Of a stretch of 64,000 nucleotides of DNA, positions 10,577-21,115 are shown piece after piece. The stretch covers positions 62,001 through 126,000 of the forward strand of contig NZ_SOMG01000018.1 of assembly GCF_004402045.1 (NCBI RefSeq), read 5' to 3'. The first letter of the stretch is position 1. Each line of letters opens with the position of its first letter. This stretch comes from Lelliottia nimipressuralis. GTDB taxonomy: Bacteria > Pseudomonadota > Gammaproteobacteria > Enterobacterales > Enterobacteriaceae. A program made the translations under genes and the position numbers. Below the pieces are notes generated by a model. That model was not told where the DNA came from, searched no databases, and was given only the letters and a program-made list of their open reading frames with translations.

Positions 10577-11635
10577 ATGCGCAAAATTATCCATGTTGAT
10601 ATGGACTGCTTTTTTGCCGCAGTGGAGATGCGTGACAACCCGGCGCTGCGGGATATTCCCATCGCCATTGGCGGCAGCCGCGTGCAGCGGGGGGTCATCA
10701 GTACTGCAAACTACCCTGCGCGCAAATTTGGTGTGCGCAGCGCCATGCCCACGGCGATGGCCTTAAAGCTCTGCCCTCATCTCACGCTCCTGCCAGGCCG
10801 GTTTGACGCTTATAAAGAGGCCTCGGTTCATATTCGCGAAATCTTCTCCCGCTATACCTCTCTGATAGAGCCACTATCGCTGGACGAAGCCTATCTGGAT
10901 GTGACCGACAGCGTGCATTGTCACGGCTCCGCTACGCTAATGGCTCAGGAGATCCGCCAGACGATTTTCAACGAGCTGAATCTGACCGCATCGGCGGGCG
11001 TGGCACCCGTTAAATTCCTCGCCAAAATTGCCTCCGATTTGAATAAGCCCAACGGCCAGTACGTCATCACGCCGGAAGAAGTACCTGCATTTTTAAAAAC
11101 GCTGCCGCTCGGCAAAATCCCCGGGGTGGGAAAAGTCTCCGCCGCAAAGCTGGAAAGCATGGGATTACGCACCTGCGAAGATGTGCAGAGAAGCGATCTC
11201 GCTATGCTGCTCAAACGCTTTGGCAAGTTTGGCCGCATGCTGTGGGAGCGCAGCCAGGGGATTGACGACCGTGACGTCAACAACGAGCGTCTGCGTAAAT
11301 CCGTCGGAGTAGAACGCACGCTGATTGAAGATATTCACGATTGGCCGGAGTGCGAAACCATTATTACTGAACAGCTCTATCCTGAGCTGGAGCGACGCCT
11401 GGCAAAGGTAAAACCGGACCTGCTGATCGCGCGTCAGGGCATCAAGCTGAAATTTAATGACTTCCAGCAGACCACGCAGGAGCACGTCTGGCCACGCCTG
11501 AATAAAGAAGATCTTATCGCTACCGCGAAAAAAGCGTGGGAAGAACGGCGGGGCGGGAGAGGGGTCAGGCTGGTGGGGTTGCACGTCACGTTGCTGGATC
11601 CGCAACTGGAACGACAGCTGGTATTAGGACTGTAG
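10577..11635 (+). CDS. dinB: DNA polymerase IV
   Basis: DinB is the Y-family translesion polymerase induced in the SOS response. The 352-residue protein has the catalytic motifs [15 protein letters not shown] near the N terminus and [10 protein letters not shown] near residue 105. The steric-gate Phe follows the DMDCF acidic residues, and a helix-hairpin-helix segment lies at [13 protein letters not shown]. It ends with a short QLVLGL tail typical of beta-clamp-binding peptides. A LexA box lies upstream and a REP element downstream. The yafNOP genes that follow dinB in E. coli are absent. Confidence 0.97.
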   Translation: MRKIIHVDMDCFFAAVEMRDNPALRDIPIAIGGSRVQRGVISTANYPARKFGVRSAMPTAMALKLCPHLTLLPGRFDAYKEASVHIREIFSRYTSLIEPLSLDEAYLDVTDSVHCHGSATLMAQEIRQTIFNELNLTASAGVAPVKFLAKIASDLNKPNGQYVITPEEVPAFLKTLPLGKIPGVGKVSAAKLESMGLRTCEDVQRSDLAMLLKRFGKFGRMLWERSQGIDDRDVNNERLRKSVGVERTLIEDIHDWPECETIITEQLYPELERRLAKVKPDLLIARQGIKLKFNDFQQTTQEHVWPRLNKEDLIATAKKAWEERRGGRGVRLVGLHVTLLDPQLERQLVLGL

Positions 11636-11651
11636 GTTGTATCCATCGTAG

Positions 11652-11677
11652 GCCCGGTAAGCGAAGCGCCACCGGGC
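11652..11677. repeat. REP palindrome
   Basis: GCCCGGTAAGCG...CGCCACCGGGC palindrome in the short gap between the convergent dinB and pepD genes. Confidence 0.8.
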
Positions 11678-11690
11678 ATCAGACGGCGAA

Positions 11691-13148
11691 TTACTTAGCA
11701 GGAATCGCTTTCAGCAGTTCAGTCAGCAGTGTCCAGTAATGGCCCACGCTTTCGATATGAACCTGCTCATCCGGCGAGTGCGGACCGGTAATGGTTGGCC
11801 CAATAGACACCATGTCCATGTCCGGATACGGTTTCTTGAACAGACCACATTCCAGACCCGCGTGGATCACCTGAATGTTTGGGGTGCTGTTGAACAGACG
11901 CTGGTAAGTTTCACGCACCAGTGCCATCACCGGAGAGCTTGCATCCGGCTGCCAGCCTGGGTAGCTGCCTTTAGCGGAGGTTTTTGCACCCGCCAGCGTA
12001 CCCAGAGATTCAAGCATGCTCACCACATACTCTTTACCGCTGTCGATAAGCGAGCGGATCAGGCAGATGATTTCTGCGCTGTCATCGCTCATGGTCACCA
12101 CGCCCACGTTCAGAGAGGTTTCCACTACGCCTTTCGCCACGTCAGAGTTGCGGATCACGCCGTTTGGTGTCGCGTTCAGCAGCTGAACGAAGGTGTCACG
12201 GGACTGCGCGGTCAGCGCGGCTTTATCCGTGGAGACGGATTCCAGCACCACGGTCAGGTTCTTTTCTTTCGCTGACAGTTCGTTTTTCAGGATATCCAGG
12301 TACACGCTGGAGAGTTTTTTCAGCTCATCCGCTTTTGCCGCCGGCACTGCCACGGTGGCGAATGCTTCACGTGGGATCGCGTTGCGCAGCGTACCGCCGT
12401 TGAAATCGACCAGACGCAGATCCAGCTCAGCCGCATGGCCTGCCAGGAAACGTGCCAGCAGTTTATTGGCATTACCCAGGCCCAGGTGAATATCACCGCC
12501 GGAGTGACCGCCTTTCAGCCCTTTCAGCGTCAGCTTAAAGGTCTGGAAACCGGCTGGAATCGCTTCGCGTGACAGCGGCAGGGTAGAGATGAAGTCAATC
12601 CCGCCCGCGCAGCCCATGTAGATCTCGCCTTCTTCTTCGGAGTCGGTGTTGATCAGAATATCCGCCTGCAGCCAGTTCGCCTGCAGACCGAATGCGCCGT
12701 CCATGCCCGCTTCCTCGGTCATGGTCAGCAGCACTTCCAGCGGGCCGTGCTCAACGCTGTCGTCAGCCAGCACGGCCAGCGCAGAGGCCATGCCGATCCC
12801 GTTGTCCGCACCCAGCGTTGTGCCGCGCGCTTTCACCCAGTCGCCGTCGATGTACGGCTGAATCGGGTCTTTAGTGAAGTCGTGAACGGTGTCGTTGTTC
12901 TTCTGTGGCACCATGTCCAGGTGCGCCTGCAGCACAACCGGTTTGCGGTTTTCCATACCTGCGGTAGCGGGTTTGCGGATCAGAATGTTGCCAACCTGGT
13001 CGCGCTCGGCGTGCAGACCTTTTTCCTTCGCCCAACCCATAATATGTTCGGCAAGCTGTTCTTCATGGTAGGAAGGGTGTGGAATGGAGCAGATTTTGGC
13101 AAAAATATCCCACAGCGGCTGCGGAGATAATTGAGACAGTTCAGACAC
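11691..13148 (-). CDS. pepD: Cytosol non-specific dipeptidase PepD (GTG start)
   Basis: PepD is a metallo-dipeptidase of the M20 family that hydrolyses a wide range of unblocked dipeptides in the cytosol. The start is the GTG at 13146-13148 (SELSQLSPQPLWDIF follows), preceded by AGGAGACT; the ATG at 13193 adds 15 residues not found in the family. Seen motifs are the zinc-binding HLDMVPQ, GADNGIGMA, the catalytic MTEEAGMDGAFG and NTDSEEEGEI. The length of 485 residues matches E. coli. It is divergent from gpt. Confidence 0.97.
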   Translation of the reverse strand: MSELSQLSPQPLWDIFAKICSIPHPSYHEEQLAEHIMGWAKEKGLHAERDQVGNILIRKPATAGMENRKPVVLQAHLDMVPQKNNDTVHDFTKDPIQPYIDGDWVKARGTTLGADNGIGMASALAVLADDSVEHGPLEVLLTMTEEAGMDGAFGLQANWLQADILINTDSEEEGEIYMGCAGGIDFISTLPLSREAIPAGFQTFKLTLKGLKGGHSGGDIHLGLGNANKLLARFLAGHAAELDLRLVDFNGGTLRNAIPREAFATVAVPAAKADELKKLSSVYLDILKNELSAKEKNLTVVLESVSTDKAALTAQSRDTFVQLLNATPNGVIRNSDVAKGVVETSLNVGVVTMSDDSAEIICLIRSLIDSGKEYVVSMLESLGTLAGAKTSAKGSYPGWQPDASSPVMALVRETYQRLFNSTPNIQVIHAGLECGLFKKPYPDMDMVSIGPTITGPHSPDEQVHIESVGHYWTLLTELLKAIPAK

Positions 13149-13408
13149 GATAAGTCTCCTTGTCGATGCTCTGCAAACAGGGTTGCAGGTCACAGGGTTA
13201 GCAGGTTAATAGTTACCACAAGTCAGGCTTGCGAGATGAAACTGAGAATACCACTTTCTCTGCTGGCTGGTAGCATAAAGCATGTAAAAACTCTGGCAGA
13301 GGGCGCTAAACACTGGTTTTTAGTGCGTCAGATCTCTATAATCTCGCGCAACCTATTTCCCCCTCGAACACTTTTTAAGCCGTATAAAAACAGGCTGGGA
13401 CACTTCAC

Positions 13409-13867
13409 ATGAGCGAAAAATACGTCGTCACCTGGGACATGTTGCAGATTCACGCACGCAAACTGGCTGCGCGTCTGATGCCTTCCGAACAGTGGAAAGG
13501 CATTATTGCCGTCAGCCGTGGCGGTCTGGTACCGGGGGCGCTGCTGGCACGTGAGCTGGGTATTCGTCATGTCGATACCGTTTGCATCTCCAGCTATGAC
13601 CATGACAACCAGCGCGAGCTGACCGTGCTGAAACGCGCGGAAGGCGACGGTGAAGGTTTCATCGTTATTGATGACCTGGTGGATACCGGCGGTACTGCGG
13701 TGGCCATCCGCGAAATGTATCCAAAAGCACACTTCGTCACCATCTTCGCTAAACCAGCTGGTCGCCCACTGGTTGACGATTACGTGATTGATATCCCGCA
13801 GGATACCTGGATTGAACAGCCATGGGATATGGGCGTGGTCTTTGTACCGCCTATTTCAGGCCGTTAA
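13409..13867 (+). CDS. gpt: Xanthine-guanine phosphoribosyltransferase
   Basis: Gpt salvages guanine and xanthine (and hypoxanthine weakly) by joining them to PRPP. The 152-residue protein has the PRPP-binding loop [12 protein letters not shown] and the [16 protein letters not shown] segment, and is full length. A terminator hairpin follows 20 bp after the stop, so it appears to be transcribed alone. Confidence 0.97.
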   Translation: MSEKYVVTWDMLQIHARKLAARLMPSEQWKGIIAVSRGGLVPGALLARELGIRHVDTVCISSYDHDNQRELTVLKRAEGDGEGFIVIDDLVDTGGTAVAIREMYPKAHFVTIFAKPAGRPLVDDYVIDIPQDTWIEQPWDMGVVFVPPISGR

Positions 13868-13886
13868 TACCAGTACGTAACTTTAC

Positions 13887-13917
13887 ACGCCCGGCTATGT
13901 CGGGCGTTGTTCTTTTT
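13887..13917 (+). terminator. Terminator after gpt
   Basis: ACGCCCG-GCTATGT-CGGGCGT forms a 7-bp GC-rich stem followed by a T-rich run (GTTCTTTTT), a typical intrinsic terminator. Confidence 0.85.
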
Positions 13918-13971
13918 AGTCTGCACCGCGTTACAATAGACTCCATATGACGTATCCATGGAGGCAACGCA

Positions 13972-15216
13972 ATGACGCAGGCGAATCTCACCGAAACTCT
14001 CTTCAAACCCCGTTTCAAACACCCTGAAACGTCGACGCTGGTGCGCCGCTTTAATCCGGGTACCCAGCCAGCCGTCCAGTCTGCGTTAGACGGTAAAAAC
14101 GTGCCTCACTGGTATCGCATGATTAACCGCCTGATGTGGATCTGGCGAGGTATTGATCCCCGTGAAATCCTCGATGTGCAGGCGCGAATCGTGATGAGCG
14201 AAGCCGAACGTACCGACAGCGAACTGTACGATACGGTGGTGGGTTACCGTGGTGGTAACTGGATCTACGAGTGGTCTAAGCAGGCGATGCTCTGGCAGCA
14301 AAAAGCCAGTCAGGAAGAGGATGCCACGCGCAGCGGCAAGCACTGGCTGCACGCCGCTAACCTGTACGGGATTGCCGCCTATCCCCATTTAAAAGGCGAT
14401 GAACTGGCCGAGCAGGCTCAGGCGCTGGCGAATCGCGCCTATCAGGAAGCGGCTCAGCGTCTGCCGGGCCGGATGCGTGAACTTGAGTTCACCATTTCTG
14501 GGGGGGCGTCCGTTACCGGGTTCCTGCATATGCCTGAAGGTGAAGGCCCGTTCCCGACCGTCCTCATGTGCGGGGGGCTGGATTCGCTGCAAATCGACTA
14601 TTACAGCCTGTATGAGCGCTACTTCGCACCAAAAGGGATCGCGATGCTGACGCTTGATATGCCCTCCATCGGTTTCTCATCCAAATGGAAACTGACTCAG
14701 GATTCCAGCCTGCTGCACCAGCATGCGCTAAAAGCACTGGAAAATATTCCGTGGGTTGACCACACCCGCGTAGCGGCATTTGGCTTCCGTTTTGGGGCGA
14801 ACGTCGCGGTACGTCTGGCCTACCTTGAATCTTCTCGTCTTAAAGCCGTCGCCTGCCTTGGTCCGGTTGTTCACGCTTTGCTCAGCGATCCTGCTCGCCA
14901 GGGGAGCGTACCTGAAATGTACCTTGATGTACTGGCCAGCCGTCTTGGCATGCATGATGCATCAGACGAAGCGCTGCGCATTGAACTCAATCGCTACTCG
15001 TTAAAAACGCAAGGGTTGCTGGGACGTCGCTGCCCAACGCCGATGCTGTCGGGGTTCTGGAAAAACGATCCGTTCAGTCCGGAAGAAGAGTCGCGCTTAA
15101 TCACTTCGTCATCTGCGGATGGCAAATTGCTTGAGGTGCCGTTCAGCCCGGTCTATCAGAATTTCGACAAAGCACTGAAAGAGATTACGCGCTGGATCGC
15201 TCAGAGATTGTGTTAA
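13972..15216 (+). CDS. frsA: Esterase / fermentation-respiration switch protein FrsA
   Basis: FrsA (414 aa) is an alpha/beta-hydrolase family protein that in Vibrio and E. coli has been linked to the glucose-specific IIA component and to the balance of fermentation and respiration. The N-terminal third is the FrsA-specific cap ([18 protein letters not shown]), and the hydrolase core includes [19 protein letters not shown]. The position equivalent to a nucleophile elbow reads GFRFGAN rather than GxSxG, consistent with doubts about its esterase activity. The ATG is preceded by GGAGG. It lies between gpt and crl as in E. coli. Confidence 0.95.
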   Translation: MTQANLTETLFKPRFKHPETSTLVRRFNPGTQPAVQSALDGKNVPHWYRMINRLMWIWRGIDPREILDVQARIVMSEAERTDSELYDTVVGYRGGNWIYEWSKQAMLWQQKASQEEDATRSGKHWLHAANLYGIAAYPHLKGDELAEQAQALANRAYQEAAQRLPGRMRELEFTISGGASVTGFLHMPEGEGPFPTVLMCGGLDSLQIDYYSLYERYFAPKGIAMLTLDMPSIGFSSKWKLTQDSSLLHQHALKALENIPWVDHTRVAAFGFRFGANVAVRLAYLESSRLKAVACLGPVVHALLSDPARQGSVPEMYLDVLASRLGMHDASDEALRIELNRYSLKTQGLLGRRCPTPMLSGFWKNDPFSPEEESRLITSSSADGKLLEVPFSPVYQNFDKALKEITRWIAQRLC

Positions 15217-15273
15217 GAGATTGCTAAATTTTGCTGGTTTGGTAAAACAGTGGCTTCACAAAAGGAGATCGCA

Positions 15274-15675
15274 ATGACGTTACCGAGTGGACACCCGAAA
15301 AGTAGACTGATTAAGAAGTTTATGGCTCTCGGCCCGTATATTCGAGAAGAGCAGTGTGAAGAGAATCGCTTTTTTTTCGACTGCCTGGCTGTATGCATCA
15401 ACGTGAAGCCTGCACCCGAAAAACGTGAATTCTGGGGCTGGTGGATGGAAATGGAAGCCGAGGAAAAACGCTTCACTTATAGCTACCAGTTTGGCCTGTT
15501 TAATAAAGACGGCAACTGGCAGGCCACTACCATTAAAGATCAGGAAGTGATTGATCGCCTGGAATATACGCTGAAAGAGTTCCACGCGAAGGCAAGCGCG
15601 CTGCTGGCAACCCTGGATCTCAAGTTCGAGCCAGCGGATGACTTTTCCAGCGAAGCGGTGAAGCTGACTGCCTGA
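15274..15675 (+). CDS. crl: Sigma factor-binding protein Crl
   Basis: Crl helps RpoS (sigma S) associate with RNA polymerase core, raising expression of curli and other stationary-phase genes. The chosen ATG ([16 protein letters not shown]) has AAAGGAGATCGCA before it and gives 133 residues as in E. coli; the frame can be opened 24 bp earlier but without a better start. Aromatic patches such as [19 protein letters not shown] are typical. A REP unit and a bidirectional terminator separate it from convergent phoE. Confidence 0.95.
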   Translation: MTLPSGHPKSRLIKKFMALGPYIREEQCEENRFFFDCLAVCINVKPAPEKREFWGWWMEMEAEEKRFTYSYQFGLFNKDGNWQATTIKDQEVIDRLEYTLKEFHAKASALLATLDLKFEPADDFSSEAVKLTA

Positions 15676-15687
15676 TGGTGTCATGAC

Positions 15688-15713
15688 GCCCGGTGGCGCT
15701 ACGCTTACCGGGC
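15688..15713. repeat. REP palindrome
   Basis: GCCCGGTGGCGC...TTACCGGGC palindrome immediately after crl and beside the phoE terminator. Confidence 0.8.
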
Positions 15714-15742
15714 AAAAAAAACCGGCATCAAGCCGGTTTTTT
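15714..15742. terminator. Bidirectional terminator between crl and phoE
   Basis: A hairpin with stem AAAACCGGC/GCCGGTTTT is flanked by an A-run on one side and a T-run on the other, so it can end transcription of both convergent genes. Confidence 0.85.
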
Positions 15743-15753
15743 ATTTCGCATAA

Positions 15754-16806
15754 TCAGAACTGGTAGGTCATACCCAGAGCAACGATGTCATCGCTGCTCA
15801 CGCCCAGTTTATTTTTGTCGTCAATCTGGTTGATTTTATAATCTACAAACGTGGACATATTTTTGTTGAAGTAATAGGTCGCGCCAACGTCAATATATTT
15901 CACCAGATCTTCGTCACCAATACCTTCAATATCTTTGCCTTTAGACTGGACATAACCCAGGGATGGACGCAGACCGAAGTCGAACTGATATTGTGCGACG
16001 ACTTCAAAGTTCTGTGCTTTATTTGCAAAACCACCCGAGATTGGGGTCATGTTGCGGGTTTCTGAATACATGGCGGCCAGATAAATATCATTCGCGTCAT
16101 ATTTCAGACCGGTTGCCCATGCTTCGGCTTTGTCGCCCTGACCACGCGCCAGCAGGTTCTGAGTATTGGTGCGGTCAGAGTTGGTGTACGCGCCGCTGAC
16201 TGCGAAATCGCTGCCGCCGAAGTCATAGGACAGAGAGGTACCAAAACCGTCACCGTTCTGTTTCTTGGCGTCACGGTTTTCGTTTTTACCCTGGTATTGC
16301 AGCGTCATGTCCAGGCCGTCAACCGCGCCGAAGAAGTCGGTGTTACGGTAGGTGGCAAGACCGGTAGCACGCTTGGTCATGAAGTTATCAGTCTGCGCGG
16401 AAGAGTCGCCGCCGAACTCAGGGAACATATCGGTCCATGCTTCGACGTCATACAGGGCACCCAGGTTACGACCGTAATCCAGAGAGCCAAAGTTTTTCAG
16501 CTTCAGGCCCGCGAACGCCAGACGGGTTTTCTGAGAGGAGTCGCTTTCAGCTTTGTTACCTGCAAATTCAGATTCCCAACGGCCATAGCCCGTCAGCTGA
16601 TCGTTAATCTGTGTTTCGCCTTTAAAACCGAAACGAACGTAAGTCTGGTCGCCGTCTTTAGTGTCATCATCACTGATGTAGTGCATGGCTTTAACTTTGC
16701 CGTACACGTCCAGTTTATTACCGTCTTTATTATAAACTTCAGCTGCGTGAACGGATGCAGAAGCCACTACGCCCATAACCACTAATGCCAGAGTGCTCTT
16801 TTTCAT
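15754..16806 (-). CDS. phoE: Outer membrane phosphoporin PhoE
   Basis: PhoE is a trimeric beta-barrel porin of the OmpC/OmpF family with an anion preference, made under phosphate limitation. The 350-residue precursor has a signal peptide ([21 protein letters not shown]), the mature start [15 protein letters not shown] and the C-terminal VALGMTYQF ending in the Phe needed for barrel assembly. Its place between crl and proB is the E. coli position and separates it from ompC/ompF. A Pho box lies upstream. Confidence 0.94.
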   Translation of the reverse strand: MKKSTLALVVMGVVASASVHAAEVYNKDGNKLDVYGKVKAMHYISDDDTKDGDQTYVRFGFKGETQINDQLTGYGRWESEFAGNKAESDSSQKTRLAFAGLKLKNFGSLDYGRNLGALYDVEAWTDMFPEFGGDSSAQTDNFMTKRATGLATYRNTDFFGAVDGLDMTLQYQGKNENRDAKKQNGDGFGTSLSYDFGGSDFAVSGAYTNSDRTNTQNLLARGQGDKAEAWATGLKYDANDIYLAAMYSETRNMTPISGGFANKAQNFEVVAQYQFDFGLRPSLGYVQSKGKDIEGIGDEDLVKYIDVGATYYFNKNMSTFVDYKINQIDDKNKLGVSSDDIVALGMTYQF

Positions 16807-17110
16807 TTTCGATCCTGTCTTATAAACGCGCTAAAAAATTCGCTGGACGATAAGCTCATGCTTAAGTCCCGTGAAAAAACAGAAAGGGTTTTATCGTTCT
16901 GGAGTGAAACTTTTATGACAAACTAAGAATAATTTTAAAAAACTGTGATTTATTATTTCGGTAATAAATTTGTCAAATTCTCCCGCTACGCTTCCTGATC
17001 CCGCGCAACAAAGTGTTTCTCGATGTGCTAAGGCAGTTGGCAACGGGGCTCACTCCTGCTAAAACGTTCGTTCGACATTACTTTCCCTTATCGTTGAACG
17101 GCAGAGAATC
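16807..17110. other. Divergent promoter region between phoE and proB
   Basis: About 300 bp hold the phoE and proB control regions. Apart from the Pho box, I see no further clear operator; the stretch near 16920-16980 is AT-rich. Confidence 0.5.
16904..16921 (-). promoter_or_regulatory. PhoB binding site (Pho box) of phoE
   Basis: The reverse strand reads TTGTCAT-AAAA-GTTTCAC, close to the PhoB consensus CTGTCAT-N4-CTGTCAC with an A/T-rich spacer, about 100 bp before the phoE start. The match is seen; phosphate control is inferred from the family. Confidence 0.65.
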
Positions 17111-18214
17111 ATGAGTGACAGCCAGACGCTGGTGGTAAAACTCGGTACCAGTGTTTTAACAGGCGGATCGCGCCGCCTAAATCGCGCCCACATTGTTGAG
17201 CTTGTACGTCAGTGCGCTCAGTTGCATGCCGCAGGGCATCGTATTGTTATTGTGACCTCCGGGGCGATTGCTGCCGGGCGTGAACACCTGGGTTACCCCG
17301 AACTCCCCGCGACGATCGCCTCCAAACAGCTGCTGGCCGCCGTGGGGCAAAGCCGACTCATTCAACTCTGGGAACAGCTGTTCTCTATCTATGGCATCCA
17401 CGTCGGGCAGATGCTGCTGACGCGTGCTGATATGGAAGACAGAGAGCGCTTCCTGAACGCCCGCGATACCCTGCGCGCGCTGCTGGACAACAATATCGTT
17501 CCGGTCATTAACGAGAACGATGCCGTTGCTACCGCTGAAATCAAAGTGGGTGATAACGATAACCTCTCTGCGCTGGCCGCGATTCTGGCCGGTGCCGATA
17601 AACTACTGCTTCTGACCGATCAGCAGGGGCTGTTCACCGCCGATCCGCGCTCCAACCCGGAAGCTGAGCTGATTACCGACGTTCACGGTATCGACGATGC
17701 GCTGCGCGCCATCGCCGGCGACAGCGTGTCTGGCCTGGGAACGGGCGGTATGGGGACCAAACTGCAGGCCGCGGACGTGGCGTGCCGCGCCGGTATCGAC
17801 ACCATCATTGCAGCGGGCAGCCGCCCTGGCGTGATTGGCGACGTGATGGAAGGCATTTCCGTTGGCACCCGCTTCCACGCCCAGGAATCCCCGTTAGAAA
17901 ACCGTAAACGCTGGATATTTGGTGCGCCACCTGCGGGCGAACTGGTCGTTGATGAAGGGGCAACCGCCGCGATTCTGGAACGAGGAAGTTCATTACTTCC
18001 TAAAGGAATTAAAAGCGTGACAGGCAACTTCTCCCGTGGTGAAGTGATCCGTATCCGTAACCTCGAAGGCCGCGACATCGCTCACGGCGTAAGCCGCTAT
18101 AACAGCGACGCGCTGCGCCGTATCGCGGGTCACCACTCGCAGCAGATCGACGCCATTCTGGGCTATGAATATGGCCCGGTTGCCGTGCACCGCGATGACA
18201 TGATTATTCGTTAA
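17111..18214 (+). CDS. proB: Glutamate 5-kinase ProB
   Basis: ProB phosphorylates glutamate in the first step of proline synthesis and is feedback-inhibited by proline. The 367-residue protein has an amino acid kinase domain ([41 protein letters not shown]) and a C-terminal PUA domain from about residue 275. It is followed 11 bp later by proA, forming the proBA operon. Confidence 0.97.
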   Translation: MSDSQTLVVKLGTSVLTGGSRRLNRAHIVELVRQCAQLHAAGHRIVIVTSGAIAAGREHLGYPELPATIASKQLLAAVGQSRLIQLWEQLFSIYGIHVGQMLLTRADMEDRERFLNARDTLRALLDNNIVPVINENDAVATAEIKVGDNDNLSALAAILAGADKLLLLTDQQGLFTADPRSNPEAELITDVHGIDDALRAIAGDSVSGLGTGGMGTKLQAADVACRAGIDTIIAAGSRPGVIGDVMEGISVGTRFHAQESPLENRKRWIFGAPPAGELVVDEGATAAILERGSSLLPKGIKSVTGNFSRGEVIRIRNLEGRDIAHGVSRYNSDALRRIAGHHSQQIDAILGYEYGPVAVHRDDMIIR

Positions 18215-18225
18215 GGAGCCAGAAC

Positions 18226-19479
18226 ATGCTGGAACAAATGGGCGCAGCCGCGAAGGCCGCCTCTTACAAACTGGCGCTCCTTTCCAGCCGCGAGAAAAAC
18301 CGCGTGCTGGAAAAAATCGCTGATTATCTGGAATCCCAGTCCCAGGAGATTTTGCTCGCCAACGAGCAGGATCTGCTGGAAGCCCGCCGTAACGGTTTGA
18401 GCGAAGCGATGCTCGACCGCCTGGCGTTGACGCCGGCACGCCTGAAAGGCATTGCCGACGATGTGCGTCAGGTTTGCAATCTTGCTGACCCGGTCGGGCA
18501 GGTGATCGACGGTGGGCTGCTCGACAGCGGTTTACGCCTTGAGCGCCGCCGCGTGCCGCTCGGCGTTATCGGCGTTATTTATGAAGCTCGTCCAAACGTA
18601 ACGGTTGATGTCGCTTCCCTGTGCCTGAAAACCGGTAACGCCGCTGTTCTGCGCGGTGGGAAAGAGACCTGGCGCACTAACGCCGCGACGGTAAAAGTCA
18701 TTCAGCAGGCGCTGGAAGAGTGTGGCTTACCCGCGGGTGCCGTGCAGGCGATCGAGAGCCCTGACCGCGCGCTGGTCAACGAAATGCTGCGCATGGACAA
18801 ATACATCGACATGCTGATCCCACGTGGCGGTGCGGGCCTACACAAACTGTGCCGCGAGCAGTCGACGATCCCGGTGATCACCGGCGGTATCGGCGTGTGT
18901 CATATCGTGGTGGACGACAGTGCGGAGATTGAACCGGCGCTGAAGATTATCGTGAACGCGAAAACCCAGCGGCCAAGCACCTGTAACACCGTAGAAACGC
19001 TGCTGGTGCATAAGGGTATTGCGAATACCTTCCTGCCGGCCCTGAGCAAACAGATGGCAGAGAGCGGCGTGACGCTGCATGCTGACGCCAACGCGCTCGC
19101 GCTGCTGCAGAATGGCCCGGCGAAAGTCGTTCCTGTAAAAGCGGAGCAGTACGACGACGAGTTCCTGTCGCTGGACCTGAACGTGAAAATCGTTACCGAT
19201 CTCGACGACGCCATTGCGCACATCCGCGAACATGGGACCCAGCATTCTGACGCGATCCTGACGCGCACCCTGCGCAATGCCGATCGATTCGTGAACGAGG
19301 TGGATTCTTCAGCGGTATACGTCAATGCCTCAACGCGCTTCACCGACGGCGGCCAGTTCGGCCTCGGCGCAGAGGTGGCGGTCAGCACGCAGAAACTGCA
19401 CGCGCGTGGCCCGATGGGCCTCGAAGCACTCACCACTTACAAGTGGATCGGCTTCGGTGACGATACGATTCGTGCGTAA
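18226..19479 (+). CDS. proA: Gamma-glutamyl phosphate reductase ProA
   Basis: ProA reduces gamma-glutamyl phosphate with NADPH to glutamate semialdehyde, which cyclises on the way to proline. The 417-residue protein has the aldehyde dehydrogenase-type fold with the catalytic Cys in [11 protein letters not shown] and the segments [15 protein letters not shown] and [18 protein letters not shown] precedes the ATG. It is the second gene of proBA and lies just before tRNA-Thr. Confidence 0.97.
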   Translation: MLEQMGAAAKAASYKLALLSSREKNRVLEKIADYLESQSQEILLANEQDLLEARRNGLSEAMLDRLALTPARLKGIADDVRQVCNLADPVGQVIDGGLLDSGLRLERRRVPLGVIGVIYEARPNVTVDVASLCLKTGNAAVLRGGKETWRTNAATVKVIQQALEECGLPAGAVQAIESPDRALVNEMLRMDKYIDMLIPRGGAGLHKLCREQSTIPVITGGIGVCHIVVDDSAEIEPALKIIVNAKTQRPSTCNTVETLLVHKGIANTFLPALSKQMAESGVTLHADANALALLQNGPAKVVPVKAEQYDDEFLSLDLNVKIVTDLDDAIAHIREHGTQHSDAILTRTLRNADRFVNEVDSSAVYVNASTRFTDGGQFGLGAEVAVSTQKLHARGPMGLEALTTYKWIGFGDDTIRA

Positions 19480-19590
19480 ATAATCACGGGTGATGCAAAA
19501 ATAGCCGTTTGATTCAAAAGGGCATTGACGCATCACCCGGATAGATCTAACCTTTTGCCCCGTGGTTACGCTCGTAACCGGCCTCTCAGG

Positions 19591-19666
19591 GCCGATATAG
19601 CTCAGTTGGTAGAGCAGCGCATTCGTAATGCGAAGGTCGTAGGTTCGACTCCTATTATCGGCACCA
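19591..19666 (+). tRNA. thrW: tRNA-Thr (anticodon CGT), thrW-like
   Basis: The 76-base sequence folds into a complete cloverleaf: acceptor GCCGATA/TATCGGC, D arm AGCTCAGTTGGTAGAGC, anticodon loop TTCGTAA (CGT), T loop GGTTCGACTCC and encoded CCA. It follows proA, which is the thrW position in E. coli and a known integration site for P4-like and CP4-6-like elements. Its 3' end is the left attachment site of the island that follows. Confidence 0.96.
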
Positions 19667-19679
19667 TTCTAACGTCTCC
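19651..19679 (+). repeat. Left attachment site (tRNA 3' end)
   Basis: The tRNA 3' end and its flank (CCTATTATCGGCACCATTCT, then AACGTCTCC) reappear imperfectly at 32290-32318. Integration at a tRNA 3' end preserves the tRNA gene, as seen here. Confidence 0.7.
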
Positions 19680-19683
19680 CCAA

Positions 19684-19768
19684 GTCTACTAAAGTTCACT
19701 GAAACCCCTTATACTCTGCGACTTGAAGCCCCTTTTAGTATTTCTACGTCTACTAAAGTTCCCTGAAA
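19684..19768 (+). repeat. Paired 21-bp repeats, probable integrase arm sites
   Basis: GTCTACTAAAGTTCACTGAA at 19684 and GTCTACTAAAGTTCCCTGAA at 19748 (21 bp each with the following A) differ at one base and are 64 bp apart. They lie between the attachment site and the integrase gene, where arm-type binding sites of tyrosine integrases are usually found. A second element, GGGGGTACTTATGGGGGTAT at 19782-19801, recurs with one mismatch at 32210-32229 near the right end. Confidence 0.6.
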
Positions 19769-19832
19769 TCTACGGTCGTTTGGGGGTACTTATGGGGGTA
19801 TTTGCTGTTCGGTATAGAGGAGGTACCCCCAA

Positions 19833-21047
19833 GTGAAACTAAACGCCCGGCAGGTGGACACCGCCAAACCTAAAGATAAGCCTTACAAGCTGGCTGACGG
19901 TGGTGGTTTGTATCTCCTGATTAAACCTAATGGTGGCAAATACTGGCGGCTCAAGTATCGTGTAGCCGGCAAAGAGAAGCTGTTAGCGCTGGGTGTGTAT
20001 CCTGAAGTCACATTGGCCGATGCTCGGGCAAAACGTGAAGAAGCCAAAAGGGGTATCGCTGGGGGTATCGATCCTATGGAAGCGAAACGGGAAGAGAAGA
20101 TCGCCCGTGAAACGCAGTTAAACAACACCTTCAAAGATATTGCCCTTGAGTGGCACAGCAGCAAACTAAAAAAATGGTCTGCTGGGTATGCTTCAGACAT
20201 CCTTGAGGCTTTCAACAAAGATGTGTTCCCTTACATTGGCAAAAAACCAATAGCCAATATCAAACCGCTTGAACTGTTGAATGTGCTGCGGCGCATTGAG
20301 GGGCGCGGCGCTACAGAAAAGGCCAAAAAAGTTAGGCAGCGCTGCGGGGAAGTTTTCCGTTACGCAATAGTCACCGGCCGTGCTGAGTATAACCCCGCTC
20401 CGGATCTCACCAGCGCCATGCAAGGGCATGAGTCCAATCATTATCCTTTCCTTACACCGAAAGAATTGCCTGATTTCTTCAAGGCGTTGTCAGGATATAC
20501 AGGAAGCGCTTTAGTAGTTTTGGCCGCTCGTCTGCTGATTATCACCGGCTTGCGTACCGGCGAACTCCGCGGGGCATTTTGGGATGAAATCAATATCAGT
20601 AAGGCCGTCTGGGAAATACCAGCATCACGCATGAAAATGCGTCGCCCTCATGTGGTGCCATTGTCCAGGCAAGCTCTTACGCTTATTGGCCAGCTCCAAG
20701 AGCTAACAGGCAATTACCCGCTTATGTTCCCTGGCCGTAACGATCCGCGAAAAACAATGAGTGAAGCCAGCATAAACCAAGTCTTTAAGCGGATTGGCTA
20801 TGACGGAAAAGTCACCGGGCACGGTTTCCGACACACCATGAGTACCATCCTTCACGAACAGGGCTACAACACCTCGTGGATAGAAACGCAGCTGGCACAC
20901 GTCGACAAAAACTCTATTCGAGGAACGTACAACCACGCTCAGTACATAGACGGCCGGCGTGAAATGCTTCAGTGGTATGCCGACTATATGGAAGCGTTGG
21001 AAAACGGCGAAAATGTAGTGCATGGAACATTTGGGAAAAGCGCTTAA
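19833..21047 (+). CDS. P4-type tyrosine integrase (GTG start)
   Basis: A 404-residue tyrosine recombinase with the N-terminal DUF4102 arm-binding domain (LADGGGLYLLIKPNGGKYWR) and a C-terminal catalytic domain showing Arg241 (TGLRTGEL), HGFRH (His330, Arg333) and the nucleophile Tyr366 (GTYNHAQ). The GTG start has a strong GAGGAGGT before it and gives the usual P4-integrase length. It faces away from the tRNA and should catalyse integration and excision at its 3' end. A decayed paralogue lies at 32407-32990. Confidence 0.95.
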   Translation: MKLNARQVDTAKPKDKPYKLADGGGLYLLIKPNGGKYWRLKYRVAGKEKLLALGVYPEVTLADARAKREEAKRGIAGGIDPMEAKREEKIARETQLNNTFKDIALEWHSSKLKKWSAGYASDILEAFNKDVFPYIGKKPIANIKPLELLNVLRRIEGRGATEKAKKVRQRCGEVFRYAIVTGRAEYNPAPDLTSAMQGHESNHYPFLTPKELPDFFKALSGYTGSALVVLAARLLIITGLRTGELRGAFWDEINISKAVWEIPASRMKMRRPHVVPLSRQALTLIGQLQELTGNYPLMFPGRNDPRKTMSEASINQVFKRIGYDGKVTGHGFRHTMSTILHEQGYNTSWIETQLAHVDKNSIRGTYNHAQYIDGRREMLQWYADYMEALENGENVVHGTFGKSA

Positions 21048-21115
21048 CTGTATGTATAGACAGTGCTAATTGACAGTAGTAGACTTCTGTAGACTATCGT
21101 TAGCAGGAAGCTTTT